A stretch of DNA of 21,334 bases from positions 1 to 21,334 of the forward strand of contig CAUAWV010000038.1 in assembly GCA_958433005.1 (NCBI GenBank), read 5' to 3'. Within the stretch, counting starts at the first letter, position 1. Each line of letters begins with the position of its first letter. Below, piece by piece: positions 14,602-21,334 of this stretch. The notes beneath the pieces were generated by a model. The model saw only the letters and a program-made list of their open reading frames with translations. It ran no database searches and was not told the DNA's origin. This DNA comes from an uncultured Collinsella sp. (GTDB taxonomy: Bacteria; Actinomycetota; Coriobacteriia; Coriobacteriales; Coriobacteriaceae). Position numbers and translations under genes: made by a program.

Positions 14602-15099
14602 TTAGCGGTAGTTGGTGAACTGCAGCGGCTGGCCGTAGTCCTGGTCGCGCAGGAACTGGATCACGGTCTGCAACGCGTCCTTCGAAGCAGAGGAAACACG
14701 CAGCTTATCGGCCTCGATAGTCACCTTGACCTTGAGCTTTTGGTCCTTGATGTCCTTGTTGATCTTCTTGGCGGTCGCCTGGTCGATACCCTCGACGATA
14801 TGGCCGAGCACGCGCACGGTGCCGCCCGATGCCGCCTGCGGAGCATCCCACGAGACAGCCTTGAGGTCGATGCCGCGCTTGATGAGCTTGGAGCTCAGCA
14901 CGTCGATAATCTGCTTGGAGACAAAGTCGGCCGGGGCGTTGATCGTAAAGAGCTTGTCGCCCTTCGAAAGCTCGATCGTGGCGCCGGAATCCTTCAGGTC
15001 ATAGCGCTGGGAAATCTCGCGCGTGGTTTGCTGGAAGGCGTTGTCGACCTCTTGCATGTTGACCTCGGACACGACGTCGAAGCTGGAATCTTTAGCCAT
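14602..15099 (-). CDS. yajQ: YajQ family nucleotide-binding protein
   Basis: A 165-residue protein that matches the YajQ (DUF520) family over its entire length: MAKDSSFDVVSEVNMQEVDNA at the start, ISQRYDLKDS, a central DVLSSKLIKRGIDLKAV, and the end QFLRDQDYGQPLQFTNYR. Family members bind cyclic di-GMP in Xanthomonas and have been linked to tRNA or phage-related transcription elsewhere. The role in this organism cannot be inferred from sequence. The fold is two ferredoxin-like domains. A clear ribosome site AAAGGAAA precedes the ATG. It sits between the rodZ-like gene and rimO, 26 bases after the former. Confidence 0.95.
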   Translation of the reverse strand: MAKDSSFDVVSEVNMQEVDNAFQQTTREISQRYDLKDSGATIELSKGDKLFTINAPADFVSKQIIDVLSSKLIKRGIDLKAVSWDAPQAASGGTVRVLGHIVEGIDQATAKKINKDIKDQKLKVKVTIEADKLRVSSASKDALQTVIQFLRDQDYGQPLQFTNYR

Positions 15100-15125
15100 G
15101 ATGTTTCCTTTCGCGTACGAGCGAC

Positions 15126-16637
15126 TTAGTAGCTATCGTACGAATAGTCGGTAGAATCGGTGGACGTCTGGCCGTCAGTTGCGGTATCGGCGCCATCCGT
15201 GGACTGGGCATCGGTGCCGTCGGTGGTGTCGGTACCATCGGTGGTGTCGGTACCATCAGAACTTTCACCATTCTCGGAACCAGTCGTCTCCTTCTTGGGA
15301 ACGGTGATCGTCACACGCGCCACGCCCGAGGTCTTGGTATCGTAACGGACCTTTTCGCCGTTCTTGGTAACGGTGACATCGGAAGGCTTGGACGTGGTGA
15401 TCTCGATCGAGGACTCAGGCGTGTACTCCTGCTCAAAGGGGCCAGTCGCCTGGGCGCCATAGACCGACTTGCCATCGACCTTGACCTCAATCCAGGCGGT
15501 CTTTCCCTTGGCAACGGAGACCTTGACCTTCGTTACCTCGTTTTCTTCCTTTTTAGCCGTCGTCTTGGTGGCGTCCGAATCGGTCGACTCATCCGTCGCC
15601 TCATCGGTGTCCTCATCCTCGTCGACGATTTCGGTCTTCTTAGAAGACTTCTTGGTCGTCGTCTTGGTAGCAGTGGGCGTCTCGGGCGTGGTCTCGGGCG
15701 TCGAAGATGCGCAGCCGCGCAGAAGTACCACGATGAGCACGATCAGCAGCAACGCCACGGCACCGATACCGGCGTAGACGATACGCGGATCGAGCCCGTT
15801 GTTTTGAGGAGCACGGGAACCGCCGCGTCCACGACTGGAACTGCTGCGGCCGCCTCCCTGAGGCATACGGCCACGATGGCTATCGGAACGGCCGCGATAG
15901 CCACCCTGGCCCTGAAGGCTGCGCTGACCCGATCGGGGCGCAAGTTCACCGCGGCCTTGATAGCCACGCTGGCCCGCACGCGGAGCCGAAGAGCGCTGGC
16001 CATACGGCTGTGATTGAGAGCGAAGACGCGGCGTCACCTGCGTGGTATCGGCGTCCGCATAGCCGCCGCGAGCACGACCGGCAGAGATACCACGGTGACC
16101 GCGATCGGAATAGCCGCCGTCGCCGTAGCCGGCACGAGGGTCACGCGCCACGCCGCGGGCAGCGGGAAGTGCACGGTCCTCGGGCATCGGCGTACTGCGG
16201 AACCGGTCACGCTGCGAGCGAATCTCCTCGCCCGAACCCGTCTCGGTAATATAACCGGCCTGCTGAGGACGCTGTCCATAGCGAGTCGAACGACCGCCCT
16301 GAACCATCAGGAAGCGCCCGTTATCGACAGAGGAACGCGAATTGACGTAGCCGGCGGCGTCCTGGAAACGACCGCCCTGCTGCGACGTCTCGCGTTCGTA
16401 TGCCATCAGTTCGTCAAAGTAGGCATTGACGACCTCGCGCGGATTGAGGCCCAAAAAACGAGCATAGCTCGAAATCATGCCCTGCGCATAGCCGCGCGGC
16501 GGCATCGAAGCAAAGTTACCGGTCTCGAAAAACTCGATGATCTGCGGCCTGATTTTGATGGTGTTGGCGACCTGCTGAATGGAAAGGCCCATTCGGCGAC
16601 GCTGCTCGAGCAGCATGTCACCAAAGCGTGCAGCCAT
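15126..16637 (-). CDS. RodZ-like membrane protein with N-terminal helix-turn-helix
   Basis: A 503-residue bitopic protein with RodZ layout. Residues 1-75 are a Xre-type helix-turn-helix (FGDMLLEQRRRMGLSIQQVANTIKIRPQIIEFFETGNFASMPPRGYAQGMISSYARFLGL), which in RodZ binds MreB. Residues about 85-280 are a basic, Arg/Gly/Ser/Gln-rich disordered linker, followed by a membrane helix (about 286-307) and an extracytoplasmic part. That part has a Thr/Lys/Asp-rich stretch, a DUF4115-like beta domain (about 365-447, KVSVAKGKTAWIEVKVDGK) and a Ser/Thr/Asp/Gly tail (about 450-503). It resembles YmfM of Bacillus and sits beside pgsA, cinA and recA in a similar order. The linker and tail make it much longer than YmfM. 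Its ATG overlaps the ftsK stop by one base (TGATG), with GGAGGA upstream. Confidence 0.85.
   Translation of the reverse strand: MAARFGDMLLEQRRRMGLSIQQVANTIKIRPQIIEFFETGNFASMPPRGYAQGMISSYARFLGLNPREVVNAYFDELMAYERETSQQGGRFQDAAGYVNSRSSVDNGRFLMVQGGRSTRYGQRPQQAGYITETGSGEEIRSQRDRFRSTPMPEDRALPAARGVARDPRAGYGDGGYSDRGHRGISAGRARGGYADADTTQVTPRLRSQSQPYGQRSSAPRAGQRGYQGRGELAPRSGQRSLQGQGGYRGRSDSHRGRMPQGGGRSSSSRGRGGSRAPQNNGLDPRIVYAGIGAVALLLIVLIVVLLRGCASSTPETTPETPTATKTTTKKSSKKTEIVDEDEDTDEATDESTDSDATKTTAKKEENEVTKVKVSVAKGKTAWIEVKVDGKSVYGAQATGPFEQEYTPESSIEITTSKPSDVTVTKNGEKVRYDTKTSGVARVTITVPKKETTGSENGESSDGTDTTDGTDTTDGTDAQSTDGADTATDGQTSTDSTDYSYDSY
15222..15257 (-). repeat. 18-bp tandem repeat in the rodZ-like gene tail
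   Basis: Two perfect copies of GGTGGTGTCGGTACCATC (15222-15239 and 15240-15257) encode the repeated DGTDTT in the secreted tail. Degenerate copies flank them (DGTDAQ, DGADTA). A unit that is a multiple of three allows length change without frameshift. Confidence 0.75.
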
Positions 16638-19411
16638 CAGAATCCTCCAAACTCACGATCTTCACGTGCCATCTCGGCGTCGACAGATTCCAGCGCGGCA
16701 AGCCCTTCCTCGTCCAACAGGACCTCGCGCGGCTTGGAACCGTCGGGCGGGCCGACGACACCCTTTTCTTCCAGCATGTCCATAATACGCCCGGCACGCG
16801 CATAGCCAACCTTCAGGCGGCGTTGCAGGCCAGATGTGGAGCCCAGCTGCGATTCCACCACAATATGGGCGGCTTCCCAAATGAGCGGATCATCGTCTTG
16901 CGGCTCGGCGACTCCGGTGCGGACAATGCCGCCACCAGCCATGGACATGGAAGCGGGCGCCACGGCGGACAGAATCTCCTCGTGGTAGTCGGGCTCGCTC
17001 TGCGACTTGACGAACTCGACAATCTCGTTGATTTCGTCGTCCGAGACAAAGCAGCCCTGGATACGGCGGGGCTTGCCCCAGTCGACCTTGGAGAACAGCA
17101 TGTCGCCCAAACCGGTGAGCTTCTCGGCACCCATCTGGTCGATGATGACGCGCGAGTCGATGCCCGTGGCGACGTTAAAGGCGATGCGGTTGGTGATGTT
17201 GGCCTTGATAAGGCCCGTCACCACGTTGGAGCTGGGGCGCTGCGTGGCAACGATAAGGTGAATACCGGCGGCACGGCCCAGCTGTGCAATACGCACGATC
17301 GAGGCCTCGACATCCTTACCGGCGACCATCATCAGGTCAGAGAGCTCGTCAATGATAATGACCAGGTAGGGCATCTTTTGCGGCGGGTTGTCGTAATGCT
17401 CAAACTCGCCAGCAGCCTGCTTTTCGTTGTAGGTCGAGATCTTACGCACGTTGAGACGCTCGAAGACCTTCAGGCGACGCTCCATCTCGGACACAGCCCA
17501 TTGCAGAGCGCTCGCGGCCTGCTTAGGCTCGGTCACCACGGGCACATAGAGATGCGGAAGACCGTTATAGCCCGCAAGCTCGACGCGCTTGGGGTCGACC
17601 ATAATCAGGCGAACGTCCTCGGGAAGGGCGCGCATGAGCAAGGTCGTGATGATGGAGTTGATCATCACCGACTTACCAGAACCGGTCGTACCGGCAATCA
17701 ACAGGTGAGGCATCTTGGCGAGGTCGGCGACAACCGGCGTGCCCTCGGCGTCGCGGCCGATGGCGAGCTCGAGCGGACCGCCCTTCACATAGGGCAGCAC
17801 GTCGCCCAGATTGACGTTCTGGCGCTTGCGGTTGGGAATCTCGATGCCCACGAGCGAGGTGCCGGGGATCGGGGCAAAGATACGCACCGACTGGGCAGCG
17901 AGCGAAAGCGCGATATCGTCCTCGAGGCTCGAGATTTTGCTCACACGCTCGCCCTCACCGGGCTGCAGCTTAAAGGTCGTCACCGTGGGGCCGGCGATCC
18001 AGCCGACCACGCGGGCACTGCGGCCAAACTCAAGCAAGGTGGATTGCAGTGACTCAGCGGTCTGCTCCAGCTCCTTGTCCGAAGACGCGGCGGAAGCCGA
18101 CTGCGGGTTGGCATGCAGGATTTCGAGCGGCGGAAGCTTGAGGCCGTCCTCCTCTTCGCCCTCGTTATCTGCGGCGCCGTCGTCCACTCCCCCATCACGA
18201 GCCGCAGCCGATTCGATAGCACTCGTGGCAGGCGCATCGGCAACCTTGGGATGCTTTAAGAAGTCGGGAATCTGAGGTGCGGCCGAAACAGGGTTCACGG
18301 CAAACGGCGGCTCGGACTCGTCAACCTTGTCCGGATCGTCCTCCATCGAAAGCTGTCCAGTGACCTGCCCGCGCTTGGCGTGGCGACGCGGCAGCAAGGT
18401 TGTCTTGGCGGTCTCGAGCGGAGCCTCGTCGTCCTCGTCGTCACCCTCGGTGAGCTCAATCTCGCTATCGGACCAAGACGGGTCGGGCTCGCTTGTGTTG
18501 AGCTTGGGCGCAGCCTTGCCCTTCTTGGCATGGCGGCGCGGCAGCAGCGTGGTCTTGGCGCGCTCGGCTTCAACCGACTCGGATACGTCGACAAATGGGT
18601 CATCGTCCTCGTCGTCATCCAAAACCGGGTCGACATCGCCACCCATGACCGTGGTCACCGCGGCGTCAGTCCCCTTCTGGCGCAGAATGCTCAGGTGCGG
18701 ACGAGCGACGCCGGGAACAGACAGGGCCTCTTCATCGCCCCACGGGCTCGCATTGACATCGGCACGTCGACGCTCGGCAAAATCGGCAGCGCGATCGCGT
18801 GCGGAGCGCAAAACGCCACCCACCGAAAAGCCGATAATGACCAAACCAACGACGACAAGCCCCAGCAAGACAACCATGGCGATAGGTTTACCCAGGGCGT
18901 TTTGCAAGGCACTTGCGATAAAGGCGCCAATGTAGCCGCCCGACACGGAAAGGTTCTGCGGCGTAAACATAAGGTCGCACGAATCGCTCGTGCCCGGCAC
19001 CATCAGCGAAAGAATGGAGACGACGGCGATAAAGACCAAGGCGCCGCCCGCAACAGAGCGCACGTTGAGCGGCGAGTCCTCACCCAAAAAGAGCGTGGCG
19101 GCAAACAGCAAGATGACGATCGGCAGCACGTAGGCGCCCAGACCAAAGCCCAGGTGGTAGAAACCGGCAACCGCAGCCGTCACGGGCGCTGTTGCCGGAG
19201 AGATCACGGCAATGAAGGACGCGATCGCCAAAACGGCGATGACCACACCGGCGATATCGCGATTGGCCGAAGGCTCGACCAAGGGCTCAAAATCGTCGAA
19301 GTCTGCCTCATGGCCCTTATTGGCACGAAGATGGGAACCGGCACCCTTAGCAGATGCCGGTTGGTTGTTGGCCTTATTGCCTTTGGCGTTTTGTGCAGAT
19401 CCGCGCGCCAA
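16637..19411 (-). CDS. ftsK: DNA translocase FtsK (SpoIIIE/FtsK family)
   Basis: A septal ATP-driven DNA pump that clears and resolves chromosomes during division. The 924 residues contain about four membrane helices (near 53-71, 90-109, 121-139, 179-199), a long acidic disordered linker (about 205-440), the alpha/beta motor with Walker A GTTGSGKS (574-581) and Walker B VIIIDEL (684-690), and a C-terminal winged-helix gamma domain (about 857-920, from DPLIWEAAHIVVESQLGSTSGLQRRLKVGYARAGRIMDMLEEKGVVGPP). The start is TTG at 19411, directly behind the rnj stop, with GGAGG 6 bases upstream. No in-frame ATG occurs before the first membrane helix, so TTG looks real. The linker carries a duplicated 12-residue motif, listed separately. 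Confidence 0.96.
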   Translation of the reverse strand: MARGSAQNAKGNKANNQPASAKGAGSHLRANKGHEADFDDFEPLVEPSANRDIAGVVIAVLAIASFIAVISPATAPVTAAVAGFYHLGFGLGAYVLPIVILLFAATLFLGEDSPLNVRSVAGGALVFIAVVSILSLMVPGTSDSCDLMFTPQNLSVSGGYIGAFIASALQNALGKPIAMVVLLGLVVVGLVIIGFSVGGVLRSARDRAADFAERRRADVNASPWGDEEALSVPGVARPHLSILRQKGTDAAVTTVMGGDVDPVLDDDEDDDPFVDVSESVEAERAKTTLLPRRHAKKGKAAPKLNTSEPDPSWSDSEIELTEGDDEDDEAPLETAKTTLLPRRHAKRGQVTGQLSMEDDPDKVDESEPPFAVNPVSAAPQIPDFLKHPKVADAPATSAIESAAARDGGVDDGAADNEGEEEDGLKLPPLEILHANPQSASAASSDKELEQTAESLQSTLLEFGRSARVVGWIAGPTVTTFKLQPGEGERVSKISSLEDDIALSLAAQSVRIFAPIPGTSLVGIEIPNRKRQNVNLGDVLPYVKGGPLELAIGRDAEGTPVVADLAKMPHLLIAGTTGSGKSVMINSIITTLLMRALPEDVRLIMVDPKRVELAGYNGLPHLYVPVVTEPKQAASALQWAVSEMERRLKVFERLNVRKISTYNEKQAAGEFEHYDNPPQKMPYLVIIIDELSDLMMVAGKDVEASIVRIAQLGRAAGIHLIVATQRPSSNVVTGLIKANITNRIAFNVATGIDSRVIIDQMGAEKLTGLGDMLFSKVDWGKPRRIQGCFVSDDEINEIVEFVKSQSEPDYHEEILSAVAPASMSMAGGGIVRTGVAEPQDDDPLIWEAAHIVVESQLGSTSGLQRRLKVGYARAGRIMDMLEEKGVVGPPDGSKPREVLLDEEGLAALESVDAEMAREDREFGGF
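18374..18559 (-). repeat. Duplicated 12-residue motif in the FtsK linker
   Basis: The peptide AKTTLLPRRHAK occurs twice, identically, at residues 285-296 (18524-18559) and 335-346 (18374-18409), exactly 50 residues apart. Both copies are followed by K/R-G and are embedded in acidic low-complexity sequence. Such a basic island conserved inside a disordered linker is likely a binding motif. Confidence 0.7.
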
Positions 19412-19412
19412 A

Positions 19413-21083
19413 CTAAACCTCCATGACGACCGGGATGATCATCGGGCGAGTGCGCGTACGGCTCCAGATAAAGTTGGAGAGCGAGTCGCGCACGGCCTTG
19501 CGAATGGCGTCGGAACCGCTGCTGGTAAAGCTGAACTTGCCCTTCTCGATCGTCTTCATGATGGACGCGGAGGCATCCTCGGAGAACTGGTCGTCGATGG
19601 CAAACGAAACGCCGCGGCCCGAGAACTCGATGGCCTCGATCTTCTTGTGCTTGAGCGAGACGATGGCGACAGCCGTAACCATACCGTCGTTGGCGAGCTT
19701 CTGGCGATCGCGCAGGACGATGGGGTCGGTATCGCCGATGCGCAGACCGTCGACGTAGACGACGCCGGACTCGACGGGCGTGCCGCGCTTGACGATACCA
19801 CCGCGCATCTCGAGCGTGTCGCCGTTATCGAGGATAAAGATATGATCGTCCTTGATGCCCATCTTGCGGGCCAGCTGGGCATGGGCGCGAAGATGCACGG
19901 CCTCACCGTGAACCGGCATAAAGTACGTGGGCTTGGCCATGGCCATCAGGAGCTTGAGCTCCTCCTGGCTACCGTGACCCGAGACGTGGACGAGAGCGCG
20001 GTTCTTATCCCACACGTCGCAGCCGAGCTTGGCCAGGCTGTTGACGACCTGCTGGACGGCCTTCTCGTTGCCAGGAACGGGAGTTGCCGAGAGGATAACG
20101 GTATCGCCCTCGTGAATGGAGAGCGTCTTGTGCTCGCCATTGGCCATGCGGGACAGAGCCGACAGCGGCTCGCCCTGCGAACCAGTGCACATGACGACGA
20201 TCTTGTCGTCAGGCAGGTTATCGATATCGAAGGCATCGATGATATCGGCATCATCGATGTTGAGGTAGCCCAGCTCGCGTGCCACGCGGGTGTTGGTGAG
20301 CATGGAACGACCGGTCACGACGACCTTACGGCCGCACTTGCGGGCGGCGTCGCAGATCTGCTGCAGACGATGGATGTGGCTCGAGAATGACGCAACGAAC
20401 ACGCGGCCCGGAGCATTCTTGATGGCATGCAGCAGATTGGGGCCAACCTCGGCCTCGGACTTGGTAAAGCCGGGGACCGTAGCGTTGGTGGAGTCGGACA
20501 GAAGCAGGTCGATGCCCTGCTTGGCAAAGCGGCTGATAGCGGCATAGTCGGGAGTGACGCCGTCGATGGGCGTCTGGTCGAGCTTAAAGTCGCCGGTGTG
20601 CATAACGGTGCCTTGATTGGTGCGGATGAACACGCCCAGAGCGCCGGGGATGGAGTGCGTCATCGAGAAGAAGTCGAGCGAGATGCCGCCGAGGTTGACA
20701 TGGCTGCCGTCCTTGACCTCGCGGAACTTGGGTGCGCGGATGCGGAACTCAGAAAGCTTGCCCTCGATAAAGCCAAGCGTCAGCTTGCTCGAGAAGATGG
20801 GCACCTTATTGTTGAGGTCCTGCAGCAGATACGGAAGCGAACCGGTGTGGTCCTCGTGGCCGTGGGTGACGATGATGCCGCGGAGCTTCTCCTCGTTCTC
20901 AAGAACATAGGTGTAGTCGGGAAGCACCAGGTCGATACCGGGCTGGGAGTCATCCGGGAACATGAGGCCAGCGTCGACGAGCACCATGTCGTCGCCGCAC
21001 TCGAAGACCGTCATGTTCTTGCCGATGCCGTCAAGGCCGCCAAGCGGGATGATCTTCAAGGGAGATGATTTTTTAGCTGCCAT
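19413..21083 (-). CDS. rnj: Ribonuclease J
   Basis: A metallo-beta-lactamase/beta-CASP nuclease with 5'-to-3' exonuclease and endonuclease activity, acting in mRNA decay and rRNA maturation. The 556-residue length is typical. Visible features are the N-terminal IIPLGGLDGIGKNMTVFE, the zinc motif THGHEDHTG (HGHEDH at 74-79), HTGDFKLDQTPIDG with the bridging Asp, beta-CASP segments such as VMCTGSQGEPLSALSRMANGEH, and HVSGHGSQEELKLLMAMAKPTYFMPVHGEAVHLRAH. The C-terminal domain is about 450-556. It starts with ATG 21083, about 12 bases after AAAGGAAA, and is the first gene in the window of the rnj-ftsK-rodZ block. A dapA gene often precedes it in related orders, but the window ends before any such gene could be seen. 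Confidence 0.97.
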   Translation of the reverse strand: MAAKKSSPLKIIPLGGLDGIGKNMTVFECGDDMVLVDAGLMFPDDSQPGIDLVLPDYTYVLENEEKLRGIIVTHGHEDHTGSLPYLLQDLNNKVPIFSSKLTLGFIEGKLSEFRIRAPKFREVKDGSHVNLGGISLDFFSMTHSIPGALGVFIRTNQGTVMHTGDFKLDQTPIDGVTPDYAAISRFAKQGIDLLLSDSTNATVPGFTKSEAEVGPNLLHAIKNAPGRVFVASFSSHIHRLQQICDAARKCGRKVVVTGRSMLTNTRVARELGYLNIDDADIIDAFDIDNLPDDKIVVMCTGSQGEPLSALSRMANGEHKTLSIHEGDTVILSATPVPGNEKAVQQVVNSLAKLGCDVWDKNRALVHVSGHGSQEELKLLMAMAKPTYFMPVHGEAVHLRAHAQLARKMGIKDDHIFILDNGDTLEMRGGIVKRGTPVESGVVYVDGLRIGDTDPIVLRDRQKLANDGMVTAVAIVSLKHKKIEAIEFSGRGVSFAIDDQFSEDASASIMKTIEKGKFSFTSSGSDAIRKAVRDSLSNFIWSRTRTRPMIIPVVMEV

Positions 21084-21334
21084 AGGTTAGTGTGGTTTCC
21101 TTTCTTCGAAACGGGTCTGGAACAACCGACGGGGCGCTTCTGGCAAACCGACCGCCGGGAACGTACAAACATGCATCGCAGAGTCGATGCAATAACCACA
21201 GTATGATACCCATTTGCCCACCAACAGACCACCCATGCATCAAAGCCCCATCCAAACCGGTCTATCCCGCCGGTTTCCCGTGGGGGGGGGGGGCGGGTAG
21301 AGTTGATCTGTTAAAAAGGGCGCGCCCCCGCGGG
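21084..21334. other. Leader and upstream region of rnj
   Basis: No gene is seen in these 251 bases. On the minus strand they hold, in order toward rnj: a terminator-like end at the window edge (21316-21334), a run of twelve G on the plus strand (21282-21293), a TATCAT -10-like element (around 21206) with no convincing -35, a 7-bp hairpin TGCATCG/CGATGCA (21172-21191), and the ribosome site AAAGGAAA. The promoter call is too weak to list separately. Confidence 0.5.
21314..21334 (-). terminator. Possible terminator cut by the window edge
   Basis: AAAAAGGGCGCGCCC followed by CCGCGGG reads, on the minus strand, as a GC-rich palindrome ending in CCCTTTTTAAC. This looks like the 3' half of a terminator stem and its T-tract belonging to a gene beyond the right edge. 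The other half of the stem is not in the window. Confidence 0.35.

Noticed and set aside
12088..15129. A 1013-codon open frame on the plus strand
   Set aside because: It is antisense to cinA, pgsA, rimO and yajQ, all secure families. In GC-rich DNA the opposite frame often stays open, and its translation is low-complexity His/Asp/Gly-rich.
16628..20390. Long plus-strand frames opposite ftsK and rnj
   Set aside because: Both minus-strand genes carry full catalytic motifs. The plus-strand translations match no family and follow the codon mirror pattern.

Overview
The window looks like a stretch of chromosome from a Gram-positive actinobacterium, most probably class Coriobacteriia (Collinsella or a close relative). 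This is inferred from gene content, moderately high GC and gene order, not from any search. The evidence is a LexA with Gram-positive type SOS boxes (CGAAC-N4-GTTC), a LysM membrane protein plus nrdR divergent from lexA as in mycobacteria, and a long rnj-ftsK-rodZ-pgsA-cinA-recA-rny-spoVS-miaB order that recalls Bacillus. It is a housekeeping region: no tRNA, rRNA, CRISPR array, transposase or prophage was seen.

Right to left, almost everything is on the minus strand. Block A (21083 to 12034) is a probable operon: RNase J (rnj), the DNA translocase FtsK, a RodZ-like helix-turn-helix membrane protein, YajQ, RimO, PgsA and the CinA/PncC amidohydrolase. It ends in a perfect 10-bp terminator-like hairpin with a UUCG loop (12003-12026). 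Block B (11776 to 9924) is recA-recX, driven by a near-consensus promoter with an SOS box inside its spacer. Block C (9666 to 2994) starts from another good promoter and runs RNase Y (rny), an uncharacterised GHKL-type ATPase, SpoVS, MiaB, MiaA and HflX. Junctions are tight, several being 1-base TAATG overlaps. Block D (1497 to 105) is a LysM protein, NrdR and dUTPase. Only lexA and the membrane acyltransferase-like gene behind it (1661-3009) are on the plus strand. They face hflX, and the two 3' ends overlap by 16 bases.

The genes fall into a few connected jobs: SOS control and recombination (lexA, recA, recX, LysM division inhibitor), nucleotide supply and hygiene (nrdR, dut), RNA decay (rnj, rny), tRNA and ribosomal modification (miaA, miaB, rimO), ribosome rescue (hflX), chromosome segregation and cell shape (ftsK, rodZ-like), and lipid and cofactor metabolism (pgsA, cinA).

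The most interesting signals are: a perfect 12-bp inverted repeat that would fold the nrdR start codon into a hairpin; the GHKL ATPase in the slot between rny and spoVS that ymdB occupies in Bacillus; a nested palindromic element at bases 1-75; helically phased TTTGGTC repeats upstream of the recA promoter; and a long structured leader in front of rny.
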